A stretch of 14,914 nucleotides of DNA from Methanocalculus sp. (GTDB taxonomy: Archaea; Halobacteriota; Methanomicrobia; Methanomicrobiales; Methanocorpusculaceae), in the NCBI RefSeq assembly GCF_029762515.1, contig NZ_JARVGN010000006.1, forward strand, positions 1 through 14,914. Reading direction: 5' to 3'. The notes beneath the pieces are model-generated. The model saw only the letters and a program-made list of their open reading frames with translations, had not been told where the DNA came from and did no database searches. A program made the position numbers and the translations under genes. Position 1 is the first letter of the stretch. Every line of letters starts with the position of its first letter. This document shows positions 6,973 through 13,647 of the stretch, one piece after another.

Positions 6973-7161
6973 ATGGAAGGAAGAAATTTTGGCGGCCGGG
7001 GTAATTTCGGCGGCCCAAGAAACTTTGATGGTCCACGTGAGATGTCAAAGGCAATCTGCGCAGATTGCGGTTGTGAATGTGAAGTCCCCTTTAAGCCAAC
7101 AGAGGGCAGACCCGTCTATTGCCGTGACTGCCTCCCAAAGCACCGGAAACCCCGGTTCTAA
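6973..7161 (+). CDS. Small RG/FG-rich zinc-ribbon protein, CxxC-x17-CxxC type, copy 2
   Basis: The 62-residue paralogue of copy 1 has the same layout: Gly/Arg/Phe-rich N-terminus (5-22), zinc-ribbon cysteines C29, C32, C50 and C53, extra C34 and C36, and a basic C-terminus. I place the start at ATG 6973 because it aligns with the only possible start of copy 1. The in-frame ATG at 6961 would give a 66-residue form and cannot be excluded. The gene has its own TATA box and leader and a T7 run after the stop, so the two copies should be independent transcripts rather than one operon. Two nearly identical genes with divergent promoter surroundings could serve dosage or respond to different conditions; this is inference. 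Confidence 0.88.
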   Translation: MEGRNFGGRGNFGGPRNFDGPREMSKAICADCGCECEVPFKPTEGRPVYCRDCLPKHRKPRF

Positions 7162-7166
7162 ATACC

Positions 7167-7173
7167 TTTTTTT
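7167..7173 (+). terminator. Oligo-T terminator of zinc-ribbon copy 2
   Basis: A T7 run begins six bases after the stop codon. A short inverted repeat (TCCGC/GCGGA) lies downstream around 7182-7201 and may add to termination. Confidence 0.45.
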
Positions 7174-7306
7174 AAACATAGTCCGCTTACCCTGCGCGGA
7201 GTCATGTATCTTCTGATCATTTAGTGATCCACATCTCTCCTGAAAGCTTCCGGTGAAAACCATAAACACCTTGCATACAGAGATCATAGATAGATTCTCT
7301 TCAGAT

Positions 7307-7314
7307 GAGGGTGG
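7307..7314 (+). promoter_or_regulatory. Ribosome binding site deciding the serS start
   Basis: GAGGGTGG lies five bases upstream of TTG 7320 and partly matches the GGAGGTGA expected from the archaeal 16S rRNA 3' end. It overlaps the alternative ATG at 7305, which has no such site ahead of it. TTG is therefore favoured. Confidence 0.5.
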
Positions 7315-7319
7315 CTTAC

Positions 7320-8597
7320 TTGCTTGATATTAAATTTGTACGTGAATATCCCCAGACGATCAAAAACGATCTGATCAAAAGAAATGATTCAGAGAAACTT
7401 TCCTGGGTTGATGACCTTTTAGTGACCGATAAGAAGGTGCGGGAACTGAAAGTCGAGATCGACCAGCTTCGCCAGCGGAGAAACACCATCTCCCGCGAGA
7501 TCAATACCGAGCGGAAAGCGGGTCGTGATACCTCAGCTCTATTGGCAGAGGCAAAAGCACTTCCTGAGAAGATAAAAGAGCTTGATTCGGTGAAAGATGC
7601 AGCTCTTGAAAAGGTCAGGTACTACCTGATGCGGCTTCCAAATATCCTCGATGAAAGTGTCCCTGTTGGTGAAGATGAGAGCGGAAATGTTGAGATACGG
7701 AAGGTCGGTATAAAGCGTGAATTTTCCTTTCCCATAAAAAATCACGGTCAGCTTGCTGTTGAGAGGGATTGGGCCGATTTTGAACGGGCAGCACGTGCAG
7801 CAGGTGCAGGATTCTCTTACCTGAAAGGAAACCTTGCACTCCTTGATATGGCACTTCAGAGATATGCAATCGACCTCCTGGTGAAGAAGGGCTTTACCCC
7901 GATCATCCCCCCGTACATGATGAACCGCTCCTCATATGAAGGAGTGACCGATCTCTCGGATTTCGAGGATGTCATGTACAAGATCGAGGATTCGGAATCA
8001 TACCTGATCGCAACAAGCGAGCATCCCCTCTGCGCGATGTATCAGGACGAGATCTTTGAAGAGAAGAATCTTCCACTCAGGTTAGCAGGACTCTCCCCCT
8101 GTTTCAGAAAAGAGATCGGATCTCACGGGATCGATACAAAAGGGCTCTTCCGCGTTCACCAGTTCCATAAAGTCGAACAGTTTGTCTTCTGCAAGCCGGA
8201 TGATTCTCCTGCTATTCATGAAGAACTCCTTGCAAATGCCGAGGAGCTCTATAGAAATCTCGGCCTCCCCTACCATGTCGTCCTTATCTGCACCGGTGAC
8301 ATAGGAACGGTTGCTGCAAAGAAGTATGATATCGAGGTCTGGATGCCACGGGAAGAGGCATACCGGGAGGTTGTATCCTGCTCGAACTGTACCTCATACC
8401 AGGCTGTCCGATTAGGAATGAGGATGCGTGATCCCGATGATTTCGAGACCAAACATCATATTCACACCTTAAACTCAACTGAAGTGGCCACCTCCCGAAC
8501 AATCCGGGCCATCCTTGAGAATTACCAGTACGAAGACGGCTCTGTTGAGATTCCACACGTGCTCAGACCGTATATGAACGATCAGGAATTCCTCTGA
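7320..8597 (+). CDS. serS: Seryl-tRNA synthetase (common, bacterial-like type)
   Basis: This class II synthetase charges tRNA-Ser with serine in the cytoplasm, and the product is 425 residues from the chosen start. The N-terminal half holds the antiparallel coiled-coil arm that grips tRNA-Ser (about residues 30-102). The catalytic core has motif 1 around 'GFTPIIPPYMM', the serine-binding 'TSEHPL' (232-237), motif 2 'CFRKEIGSHGIDTKGLFRVHQF' region (261-282) and motif 3 'TSRTIRAILENYQ' (391-403). It is not the rare zinc-dependent SerRS known from other methanogens. An ATG at 7305 is in frame, but family members begin 'MLDIKFVRE-P', which fits the TTG at 7320, and a purine-rich ribosome binding site lies just upstream. 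Spacing from copy 2 and a TATA-like box (CCATAAAC, near 7259-7266) suggest a separate promoter. The last 16 bases overlap the convergent oxidoreductase gene. Confidence 0.96.
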   Translation: MLDIKFVREYPQTIKNDLIKRNDSEKLSWVDDLLVTDKKVRELKVEIDQLRQRRNTISREINTERKAGRDTSALLAEAKALPEKIKELDSVKDAALEKVRYYLMRLPNILDESVPVGEDESGNVEIRKVGIKREFSFPIKNHGQLAVERDWADFERAARAAGAGFSYLKGNLALLDMALQRYAIDLLVKKGFTPIIPPYMMNRSSYEGVTDLSDFEDVMYKIEDSESYLIATSEHPLCAMYQDEIFEEKNLPLRLAGLSPCFRKEIGSHGIDTKGLFRVHQFHKVEQFVFCKPDDSPAIHEELLANAEELYRNLGLPYHVVLICTGDIGTVAAKKYDIEVWMPREEAYREVVSCSNCTSYQAVRLGMRMRDPDDFETKHHIHTLNSTEVATSRTIRAILENYQYEDGSVEIPHVLRPYMNDQEFL

Positions 8598-9787
8598 TCT
8601 CTCACATTCATTTTTTCTACAGCATATCTGGCAAGGGCGATTATTGCCAGAATTGGCGGGGCACCGGGTGCAGACGGAAGTACTGATGCATCGCAAACAG
8701 AGAGTCCCGGAATAGCTGTCTCCAGATTCAGATCAACCGAGACGCCGATTCTTGCTGTTCCGCAAGGATGCGAGCCCCTGAGGGGAGTGGTCACAAATGT
8801 CGCCGGATCGGCGCCGGCTTCTGTGAGTATGGATGCAGCATATGTGGAGCCACAAATAAGCCGCCCTGCATCACGCACCGTGACGTTCTTCTGGATTGTT
8901 TCATGTACAGATCCGAAATCCTCATCCCTGATCTTCACCATCATTCCGATGATATCTTCTGGCTGAGCGGGGATCCCTTTGTCATTCATGATGGCATGAA
9001 GAGGGCGTGAGTAATGGGGAAGGATGATTCCACCATCAAAGGGGATATACGCCCCCATAGGAACATCACGGTTCATGCCGATGTCTGGGAGATAACCTCC
9101 AATTGAGACGAAGGTATCGGCAAAGAGAGGGGCTGTAGGAAGTGAGAGGGCAGTCAGAAATCCGGGTGTTTCCAGCGCCCCTGCTGCCAGCACTACACGA
9201 TCATCCCAGAAGATCTCATTTCCGCACCTGACCCCGGCTGCTTCGCCATGACGGATGATCACCTCATCTGCAACTCTCTCTGTGATCACCCGTGCTCCAA
9301 ACTCTTCTGCTTTTCTGATAAATTTTATCGCTGACCACCGGGCATCAAATGGACACCCAAAAGCACAGAGCCCGTCCTTGCAACAGAGATCAGGATTGAT
9401 GAACTTCGGCATCCGATGTACAGGCAGGCCGATTCTGCAAGCAGCATCCATCAGTCGGCGGGTACCATCACCAAGCAGATCATCGGGGAGCAGCTGTACA
9501 TCAAGCTCTTTTTCAACAGCTGCATAGTGATCTCTGAGATCGATTCCAAGAGCCTTCAGCTCTTCTTCAAGGCAGCGGAGTGCATTGCCGCCGGAGACCA
9601 TCGTTGTCCCGCCAAGGCAGAAGGTGCGCATCAGGCGAACACCGGCATCGACATTTGCATAATAGTGACCAGCATCTTTTCCCGGCACTTCCGGACCCCG
9701 TTCAATAATAAGAACATCATGGCCAGATTCTGCAAGATACCTGGCAGCAGCTGCACCACCGGCACCAGATCCGATCACTATCGCCAT
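8582..9787 (-). CDS. FAD-dependent GMC-family oxidoreductase
   Basis: The 401-residue protein starts with the dinucleotide-binding motif 'VIGSGAGGAAAARYLAESG' and the acidic residue E29 ('LIIERG') of a Rossmann fold. 'FCLGGTTMVSGG' (57-67) fits the FAD-contacting loop of GMC oxidoreductases. The C-terminal signature 'RGSHPCGTARIG' (337-348) provides the usual active-site His, H340. 'GLSVCDASVLPSAPGAPP' (361-378) is the closing FAD motif. A Cys-rich segment (C135, C136, C141, C145 in 'CCKDGLCAFGCP') resembles that of long-chain alcohol oxidase-like members and might bind a metal or an Fe-S cluster. The substrate is unknown; an alcohol or hydroxy group is typical. There is no signal peptide. 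The protein is shorter than many GMC enzymes (500-600 residues), but both ends are intact. Its stop codon lies inside serS. The start codon abuts a long inverted repeat that may control it. Confidence 0.9.
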   Translation of the reverse strand: MAIVIGSGAGGAAAARYLAESGHDVLIIERGPEVPGKDAGHYYANVDAGVRLMRTFCLGGTTMVSGGNALRCLEEELKALGIDLRDHYAAVEKELDVQLLPDDLLGDGTRRLMDAACRIGLPVHRMPKFINPDLCCKDGLCAFGCPFDARWSAIKFIRKAEEFGARVITERVADEVIIRHGEAAGVRCGNEIFWDDRVVLAAGALETPGFLTALSLPTAPLFADTFVSIGGYLPDIGMNRDVPMGAYIPFDGGIILPHYSRPLHAIMNDKGIPAQPEDIIGMMVKIRDEDFGSVHETIQKNVTVRDAGRLICGSTYAASILTEAGADPATFVTTPLRGSHPCGTARIGVSVDLNLETAIPGLSVCDASVLPSAPGAPPILAIIALARYAVEKMNVRDQRNS

Positions 9788-9789
9788 GA

Positions 9790-9835
9790 TGATCGATAGG
9801 GGGAAGCGAAGATTAAGTATCTTCCCAATCGATCA
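9790..9835. promoter_or_regulatory. Inverted repeat around the oxidoreductase promoter (putative operator)
   Basis: TGATCGATAGGGGGAAG (9790-9806) is mirrored by CTTCCCAATCGATCA (9821-9835) across 14 bp. The arms share TGATCGAT and GGGAAG exactly. Between them, on the minus strand, lies ATACTTAATC, about 28 bp from the oxidoreductase start codon, where a TATA box for a leaderless transcript would sit. The repeat therefore brackets the likely promoter. It could equally fold as an RNA hairpin if the transcript starts further upstream. Confidence 0.55.
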
Positions 9836-9880
9836 GCCCCAACTGTTAACTCTTTCTCCATCCATTTTTCTGTAGATAGT

Positions 9881-11530
9881 ATGGATCTGGGCGTTGGACG
9901 GGTAGGAGATCAGGATCTTGGCATAAGTGCGCAGGAGCTGGTTACGGGTAGGACATGCGTTATTGCCCAGTCAGGAGCCGGGAAGAGCTGGGGAATAGCT
10001 GTTCTTTGTGAACATCTCTGCAAATCATATCTTGGATTCTGCTTAATTGATACCGAAGGCGAATATTTCTCCCTTAAGGATCGGTTTCCAATCATCTGGA
10101 TTGGATCTGATGAAAGCTGTGATTACGATATTGAATCAGTTGATCTCCATTCGGTTTTGCGGGATGCAATCCTATCCTCACGGTTTGTTGTCTTTGATGT
10201 ATCAGAAGTTGATATGCGGGCAAAAGCAACAGCCCTTGTGAACATCCTCTATGAGCTTGAATCAGAACTGAGGAGACCGTTTCTGCTGATCGTTGAAGAA
10301 GCTGACAAATTTATCCCGCAATCCCGTGACTCCATCAAGATGATCGAGGAGATCTCCCGCCGTGGAAGAAAACGCGGACTCGGCCTTCTGGTGGCAACCC
10401 AGCGCCCTTCTCTTGTCCAGAAGAATGTGCTCAGCCAGTGCAACAATCAGATTATCGGCAAACTGACAATTGACAACGATCTCAAGGCTGTATCCCATTT
10501 CTTTGATGCACGGAAAGAGGTTGAGGAGCTGATAACTCTTGATCCCGGTGAGTTTTTTGTGATGGGAGGACTTGTCCGGGAGAAGATCCTGATGAAATTT
10601 GGAGATCGGGAGACACAACATCGGGGGGTTACGCCTCAGATTCTCCCCGGCAGGCCTCATGAGAAGAAAGAGGCAGAACCAGATCCAATTCCAGAGGCAA
10701 AGCCGGAGAGCCCTCCGGAACCACAACCTGTACAGGTAGAAGCAGAAGACGCAGATCAGGTTATTCTGAGTGGAGGGCCTGTTGATGAAGAGGATGGGAC
10801 AAAGAATGCCATCCCGACACTCCTTCAACGCGATGAGGCGCTCAGGGTTGTACAGAGCCTCTGCAAAAGGAGTTTCTGGAGACGAGCGTATCTGGATCGG
10901 ATCATCTCTCTGGATCGGGTATCGTGGCCACTGCTCTCGGTTGAGGTGAAGTACCATGGTGGTATCCTGAAGAAGACGACGAAGCGCTCATCATTCATCC
11001 TGGAGGGATTCCACGGAGACAGAGCCGATCTCTCGGATGGCCTGATGGTGCGGCCGGGTTTCTCCGAGCTGATCGGGCTTGATGAGGCGGCAGTTGCGGT
11101 TCTGAAGATCCTGACGACTGCCGGGCTGACAGCGCTTGAGATCGAAGCTGATGCCGGCCTTATGCCAGCAGATGTAAAAAAAGCGTTGAAAAGCCTCCAG
11201 AAACAAAAACGTATCACCACGAAGAAGACAGAAGAAGGAGTCATTGTTTACATACCCCTTCTCGAAAAGCCGATCCCAAAACTCTCAAATCTGAACCAGT
11301 TACAAACCATGAAACTCACCACCCTCTCCGGAGAGAGCAGAGGCCCTTCATTCACTGAAGATGAACTCAGAAAGATCATCAAGGGTCTTGAAAGAACAGC
11401 CGAAATAACAAAGATCAAAGTGATCTTTTATCCGGTTTATGAAGCTATGATCGCATCAGATTCTGGTGAGCGGCGGATCTTTATTGATGGGGTGACCGGG
11501 CGCGAGATCAATGGAATGCCTCACCCCTGA
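9881..11530 (+). CDS. HerA/DUF87-type P-loop ATPase with C-terminal winged-helix region
   Basis: The 549-residue protein has an N-terminal ATPase domain (about 15-245) of the HerA/FtsK class. It shows Walker A 'AQSGAGKS' (29-36), 'LIDTEGEY' (55-62), Walker B 'FLLIVEEAD' (134-142), an Arg-rich 'SRRGRKRGLG' (159-168) and the sensor motif 'VATQRPS' (171-177). Such ATPases assemble as hexamers that translocate DNA or act in its repair. A charged Pro/Glu-rich linker (258-292) leads to a C-terminal half in which 'LDEAAVAVLKILTTAGLTAL' to 'KRITTKK' (400-449) looks like a winged helix-turn-helix. The extreme C-terminus (490-545) has alternating helices and strands I do not recognise. No NurA nuclease, Mre11 or Rad50 gene is in the window, so this is probably not the canonical HerA of the end-resection complex. 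It is divergent from the oxidoreductase gene and has no obvious Shine-Dalgarno sequence. Confidence 0.85.
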   Translation: MDLGVGRVGDQDLGISAQELVTGRTCVIAQSGAGKSWGIAVLCEHLCKSYLGFCLIDTEGEYFSLKDRFPIIWIGSDESCDYDIESVDLHSVLRDAILSSRFVVFDVSEVDMRAKATALVNILYELESELRRPFLLIVEEADKFIPQSRDSIKMIEEISRRGRKRGLGLLVATQRPSLVQKNVLSQCNNQIIGKLTIDNDLKAVSHFFDARKEVEELITLDPGEFFVMGGLVREKILMKFGDRETQHRGVTPQILPGRPHEKKEAEPDPIPEAKPESPPEPQPVQVEAEDADQVILSGGPVDEEDGTKNAIPTLLQRDEALRVVQSLCKRSFWRRAYLDRIISLDRVSWPLLSVEVKYHGGILKKTTKRSSFILEGFHGDRADLSDGLMVRPGFSELIGLDEAAVAVLKILTTAGLTALEIEADAGLMPADVKKALKSLQKQKRITTKKTEEGVIVYIPLLEKPIPKLSNLNQLQTMKLTTLSGESRGPSFTEDELRKIIKGLERTAEITKIKVIFYPVYEAMIASDSGERRIFIDGVTGREINGMPHP

Positions 11531-11570
11531 CAGAACAGGGGCTGATTACTGCCTTTTCCATCTATTTGGA

Positions 11571-11584
11571 GAGGAATTTATATC
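11571..11584 (+). promoter_or_regulatory. TATA box and purine-rich BRE of the rubredoxin gene
   Basis: GAGGAA followed by TTTATATC is a near-ideal archaeal BRE/TATA pair. The TATA centre is about 27 bp from ATG 11608, so the transcript should begin at or within a few bases of the start codon. No ribosome binding site is present, consistent with a leaderless mRNA. Confidence 0.65.
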
Positions 11585-11607
11585 ATAAACAACGTCTTTG
11601 AAAGAAT

Positions 11608-11838
11608 ATGGAAGAAATGGATTCTTTTCGATGCCTTGTATGCGGGTTTATTTATGATCCAAAACGGGGCGATCCACGACGGGGAATTGAGCCTTTAACC
11701 GCATTCGAAGATCTTCCTGATGATTATACCTGCCCGGTCTGCGGGGTATCCGTCCTGACACAGAACTCTGCTTTTGTCAGGATTGAAACTGCCGGGCAGA
11801 CCTGTGGGCCTGACGGGGCTTCCTGGAACGGTGCATAA
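11608..11838 (+). CDS. Rubredoxin with a short C-terminal extension
   Basis: The 76-residue iron protein has the rubredoxin signature: 'CLVCGFIYDPKRGDP' (C9, C12), the conserved 'FEDLPDDYTCPVCG' (33-46, C42 and C45), and the G-I-x-P loop between. The four cysteines would bind a single iron that shuttles one electron, in methanogens typically to oxygen- or peroxide-detoxifying partners. The usual partners (desulfoferrodoxin, rubrerythrin, flavodiiron protein) are not in the window. Canonical rubredoxins end about 10 residues after the second CxxC; here 31 residues follow, with no Lys-rich or acidic end and an additional C66. The reading frame appears intact. Start ATG 11608 fits the leaderless promoter; ATG 11617 (Met-4) is an alternative that would shorten the N-terminus by three residues. 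The gene stands alone. Confidence 0.9.
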   Translation: MEEMDSFRCLVCGFIYDPKRGDPRRGIEPLTAFEDLPDDYTCPVCGVSVLTQNSAFVRIETAGQTCGPDGASWNGA

Positions 11839-11913
11839 GCGGCGAACTGCCCATAGACCGGATTTTGCTTTTCATATCTCAAGTTGGTCACAGATACTCC
11901 CTGGTGATTTTCT

Positions 11914-11953
11914 TTGAATCCGGTTCAATGCACTCTTATGAATAAGAATGTGC
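11914..11953. repeat. Two adjacent inverted repeats downstream of rubredoxin / upstream of TPR lipoprotein
   Basis: TTGAA-TCCGG-TTCAA (11914-11928) is followed after one base by a 24-bp near-palindrome (11930-11953) made of GCAC, TCTTAT, a 2-bp centre, ATAAGA, an extra AT and GTGC. Both could form hairpins in RNA or act as protein sites. They lie about 75 bp past the rubredoxin stop and 110 bp before the next start. The rest of this 225-bp spacer holds no reading frame I believe in. Confidence 0.45.
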
Positions 11954-12053
11954 TCTTGTACACTTCATATTTCCCCTGACTATCTGGAAGTCATGTAAAG
12001 TTTTATCTGAAAAACCATAATTATCTGCAATAGCAGTATAAATGATACATACA

Positions 12054-12058
12054 GGTGA
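12054..12058 (+). promoter_or_regulatory. Shine-Dalgarno sequence deciding the TPR lipoprotein start
   Basis: GGTGA, matching the archaeal anti-Shine-Dalgarno sequence, lies five bases upstream of ATG 12064. The GTG at 12055 is in frame but is itself part of this site. ATG 12064 is therefore the likely start. A TATA-like CATAATTAT near 12016 would give a leader of roughly 20 nt. Confidence 0.65.
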
Positions 12059-12063
12059 CTGTC

Positions 12064-13647
12064 ATGGATCGGGGTAACACATTAGGGCTTGCACTCGTTC
12101 CAGTCATCATTCTCCTTCTCGCATTTTCGCTTTCAGCGGGATGTGTTGATCAGGCCCGGGAGTTAACCAGCCAGGGTGTTACACTTGCAGAGGCAGGGCT
12201 CTATTATGAAGCCATTGATGCATTTGATCAGGCACTTGAGATCAATCCCGGGTACATACCCGCCTGGATGAACCGGGGTGATGCCTATCGTGAACTCGGC
12301 GATCCTGATGAAGCACTTGTTTCCTATAATCGTGCTCTTGCCATTGATCCTGAGAATGGAGATGCCTGGTTTATCCGTGGAGTGATCCTTCTTGACCTTG
12401 GGAGAACAGATGATGCATTGGATTCATTCAGGGAAGCTCTCACTCTCGACCCTCTGCATACTGAAGCCTGGAATAACCGGGGTCAGGCACTCATTGCCCT
12501 TGGAAGATTCGAGGATGCGCTTGATTCATATGATGCGGCACTTGCAATCGATCCGGCCTACACCGATGCCTGGGTTAACCGCGGGTTTGCTTATTCACAC
12601 CTCAAAAGGTATGATGATGCAATTGCCAGTTTTGATAACGCTCTTGCAATAGAGCCGGGGAATCCGGGTATCTGGAAATCACGTGGTATCATCCAGGCAA
12701 ATAACGGAAGATACGACGAGGCGATTCAATCGTTTCAAAAAGCACTCGCAATTGACCCGACAGATGCTGAAATCTGGTTTAAAAGGGGAGTGATGTATGA
12801 AGAGACCGGACGTGTAGCTGAAGCGATCTCCTCATTTGAAACAGCAATCTCCATCAATCCAGATGATGCCGACATATGGTATCAGTATGGGAGCGCTCTT
12901 CGGAAAAACGGACGTTTCGATGATGCGATTTCGGCATACAACAGGGTGCTCACAATCGACCCGGACTATCCCGGAGCAACCGTATCGGAAGAAAAGAAGA
13001 ATACCTGGATCGTAGGGGCAATTGTGCAGGAATACTACAAAAGCCATACCTACAGCGAGATCGACTTCTTTGTCTGTACAGACATGTCGATTGGTGTCTG
13101 GAATATGATAGAGACACGGGGGATCAATGCAGTGATTGCTGTTGGAAATATTGATGATGCAGCTGCCTCTCCGACACAATATAATCATGCATGGGTTATG
13201 GCTGAGATCGCTCCCGGCACCTGGCTTGCCCTTGAGACAACAGGCGGCTTCACCGTGACACGCGGGAATAATCGGAATTATTACCAGGGATTCTTCTTCG
13301 ATAATCCTCGTGAATTCAAGGACTATCTTGACCTGATGACCCGTCATAATGACCAGGTTGAACGGTTGCGGAACACTCAGGCAGACTACCTCGATGCATA
13401 CACTACATGGAAACGAGAGGTCGATTATTACAATACGCTAGTGGATGAGCTGAATACCTATGTCGGCAGACAGCTGACCCATACAGAATACCAGTATGCA
13501 CAGAGCCTCCAGGAAAGAGTCAACTCACAGAGGACGATCGTGGAAAGAGAGCAGTCCCGGCTTGGCCTTCTTGAAGAGGCAGTGAAGAGGGAAGAGGCTT
13601 TGCTCCAGAGTTTCATCAGCCAGCGGCCGCAGAAGCAGTATTTGTGA
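12064..13647 (+). CDS. TPR lipoprotein with transglutaminase-like domain and C-terminal coiled coil
   Basis: The 527-residue protein has a signal peptide (hydrophobic 7-24) ending in the lipobox 'LSAGC' (C27), so it should be membrane-anchored and face outward. Eight tandem tetratricopeptide repeats of 34 residues fill 31-301, each with the W-x-x-(R/Y)G, F-x-x-A and (I/L)-(D/N/E)-P pattern; these bind other proteins. Residues 310-415 look like a transglutaminase/papain-like core, with C338 in 'FVCTDMSIGVWNM', H375 in 'YNHAWV' and E391 in 'WLALETTGG' as candidate triad. The spacing and order fit that fold, with Glu in place of the usual Asp. Residues 420-520 are charged and helical, probably a coiled coil. 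The activity is unproven; cross-linking, peptidase or an inactive binding role are all possible. The start is set by GGTGA at 12054-12058. The gene is monocistronic, with no related neighbour. Confidence 0.88.
   Translation: MDRGNTLGLALVPVIILLLAFSLSAGCVDQARELTSQGVTLAEAGLYYEAIDAFDQALEINPGYIPAWMNRGDAYRELGDPDEALVSYNRALAIDPENGDAWFIRGVILLDLGRTDDALDSFREALTLDPLHTEAWNNRGQALIALGRFEDALDSYDAALAIDPAYTDAWVNRGFAYSHLKRYDDAIASFDNALAIEPGNPGIWKSRGIIQANNGRYDEAIQSFQKALAIDPTDAEIWFKRGVMYEETGRVAEAISSFETAISINPDDADIWYQYGSALRKNGRFDDAISAYNRVLTIDPDYPGATVSEEKKNTWIVGAIVQEYYKSHTYSEIDFFVCTDMSIGVWNMIETRGINAVIAVGNIDDAAASPTQYNHAWVMAEIAPGTWLALETTGGFTVTRGNNRNYYQGFFFDNPREFKDYLDLMTRHNDQVERLRNTQADYLDAYTTWKREVDYYNTLVDELNTYVGRQLTHTEYQYAQSLQERVNSQRTIVEREQSRLGLLEEAVKREEALLQSFISQRPQKQYL

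Larger units (their letters stand above)
6943..7161 (+). repeat. Direct repeat unit B (leader plus gene), partner 6452-6670
   Basis: This is the second member of the 219-bp tandem duplication described for unit A. There are no insertions or deletions between the two. Changes concentrate at synonymous codon positions, so both copies appear to be under purifying selection, or kept alike by gene conversion. Confidence 0.9.

Noticed and set aside
6452..7161. The 219-bp direct repeats as ends of a mobile element
   Set aside because: Each repeat is a complete gene with leader, the spacer has no transposase, and there are no terminal inverted repeats; gene duplication explains them.
10262..10957. 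231-codon open frame on the minus strand inside the HerA-like gene
   Set aside because: It is wholly antisense to a gene with clear ATPase motifs and shows no family motif of its own; its composition looks like a shadow frame.
12055..12063. GTG start three codons upstream in the TPR lipoprotein gene
   Set aside because: The GTG is part of the GGTGA ribosome binding site that is correctly spaced for ATG 12064.
12832..13347. 171-codon open frame on the minus strand inside the TPR gene
   Set aside because: It lies opposite the TPR and transglutaminase-like regions, is Cys- and Ile-rich without motif, and is best explained as a shadow of a well-supported gene.
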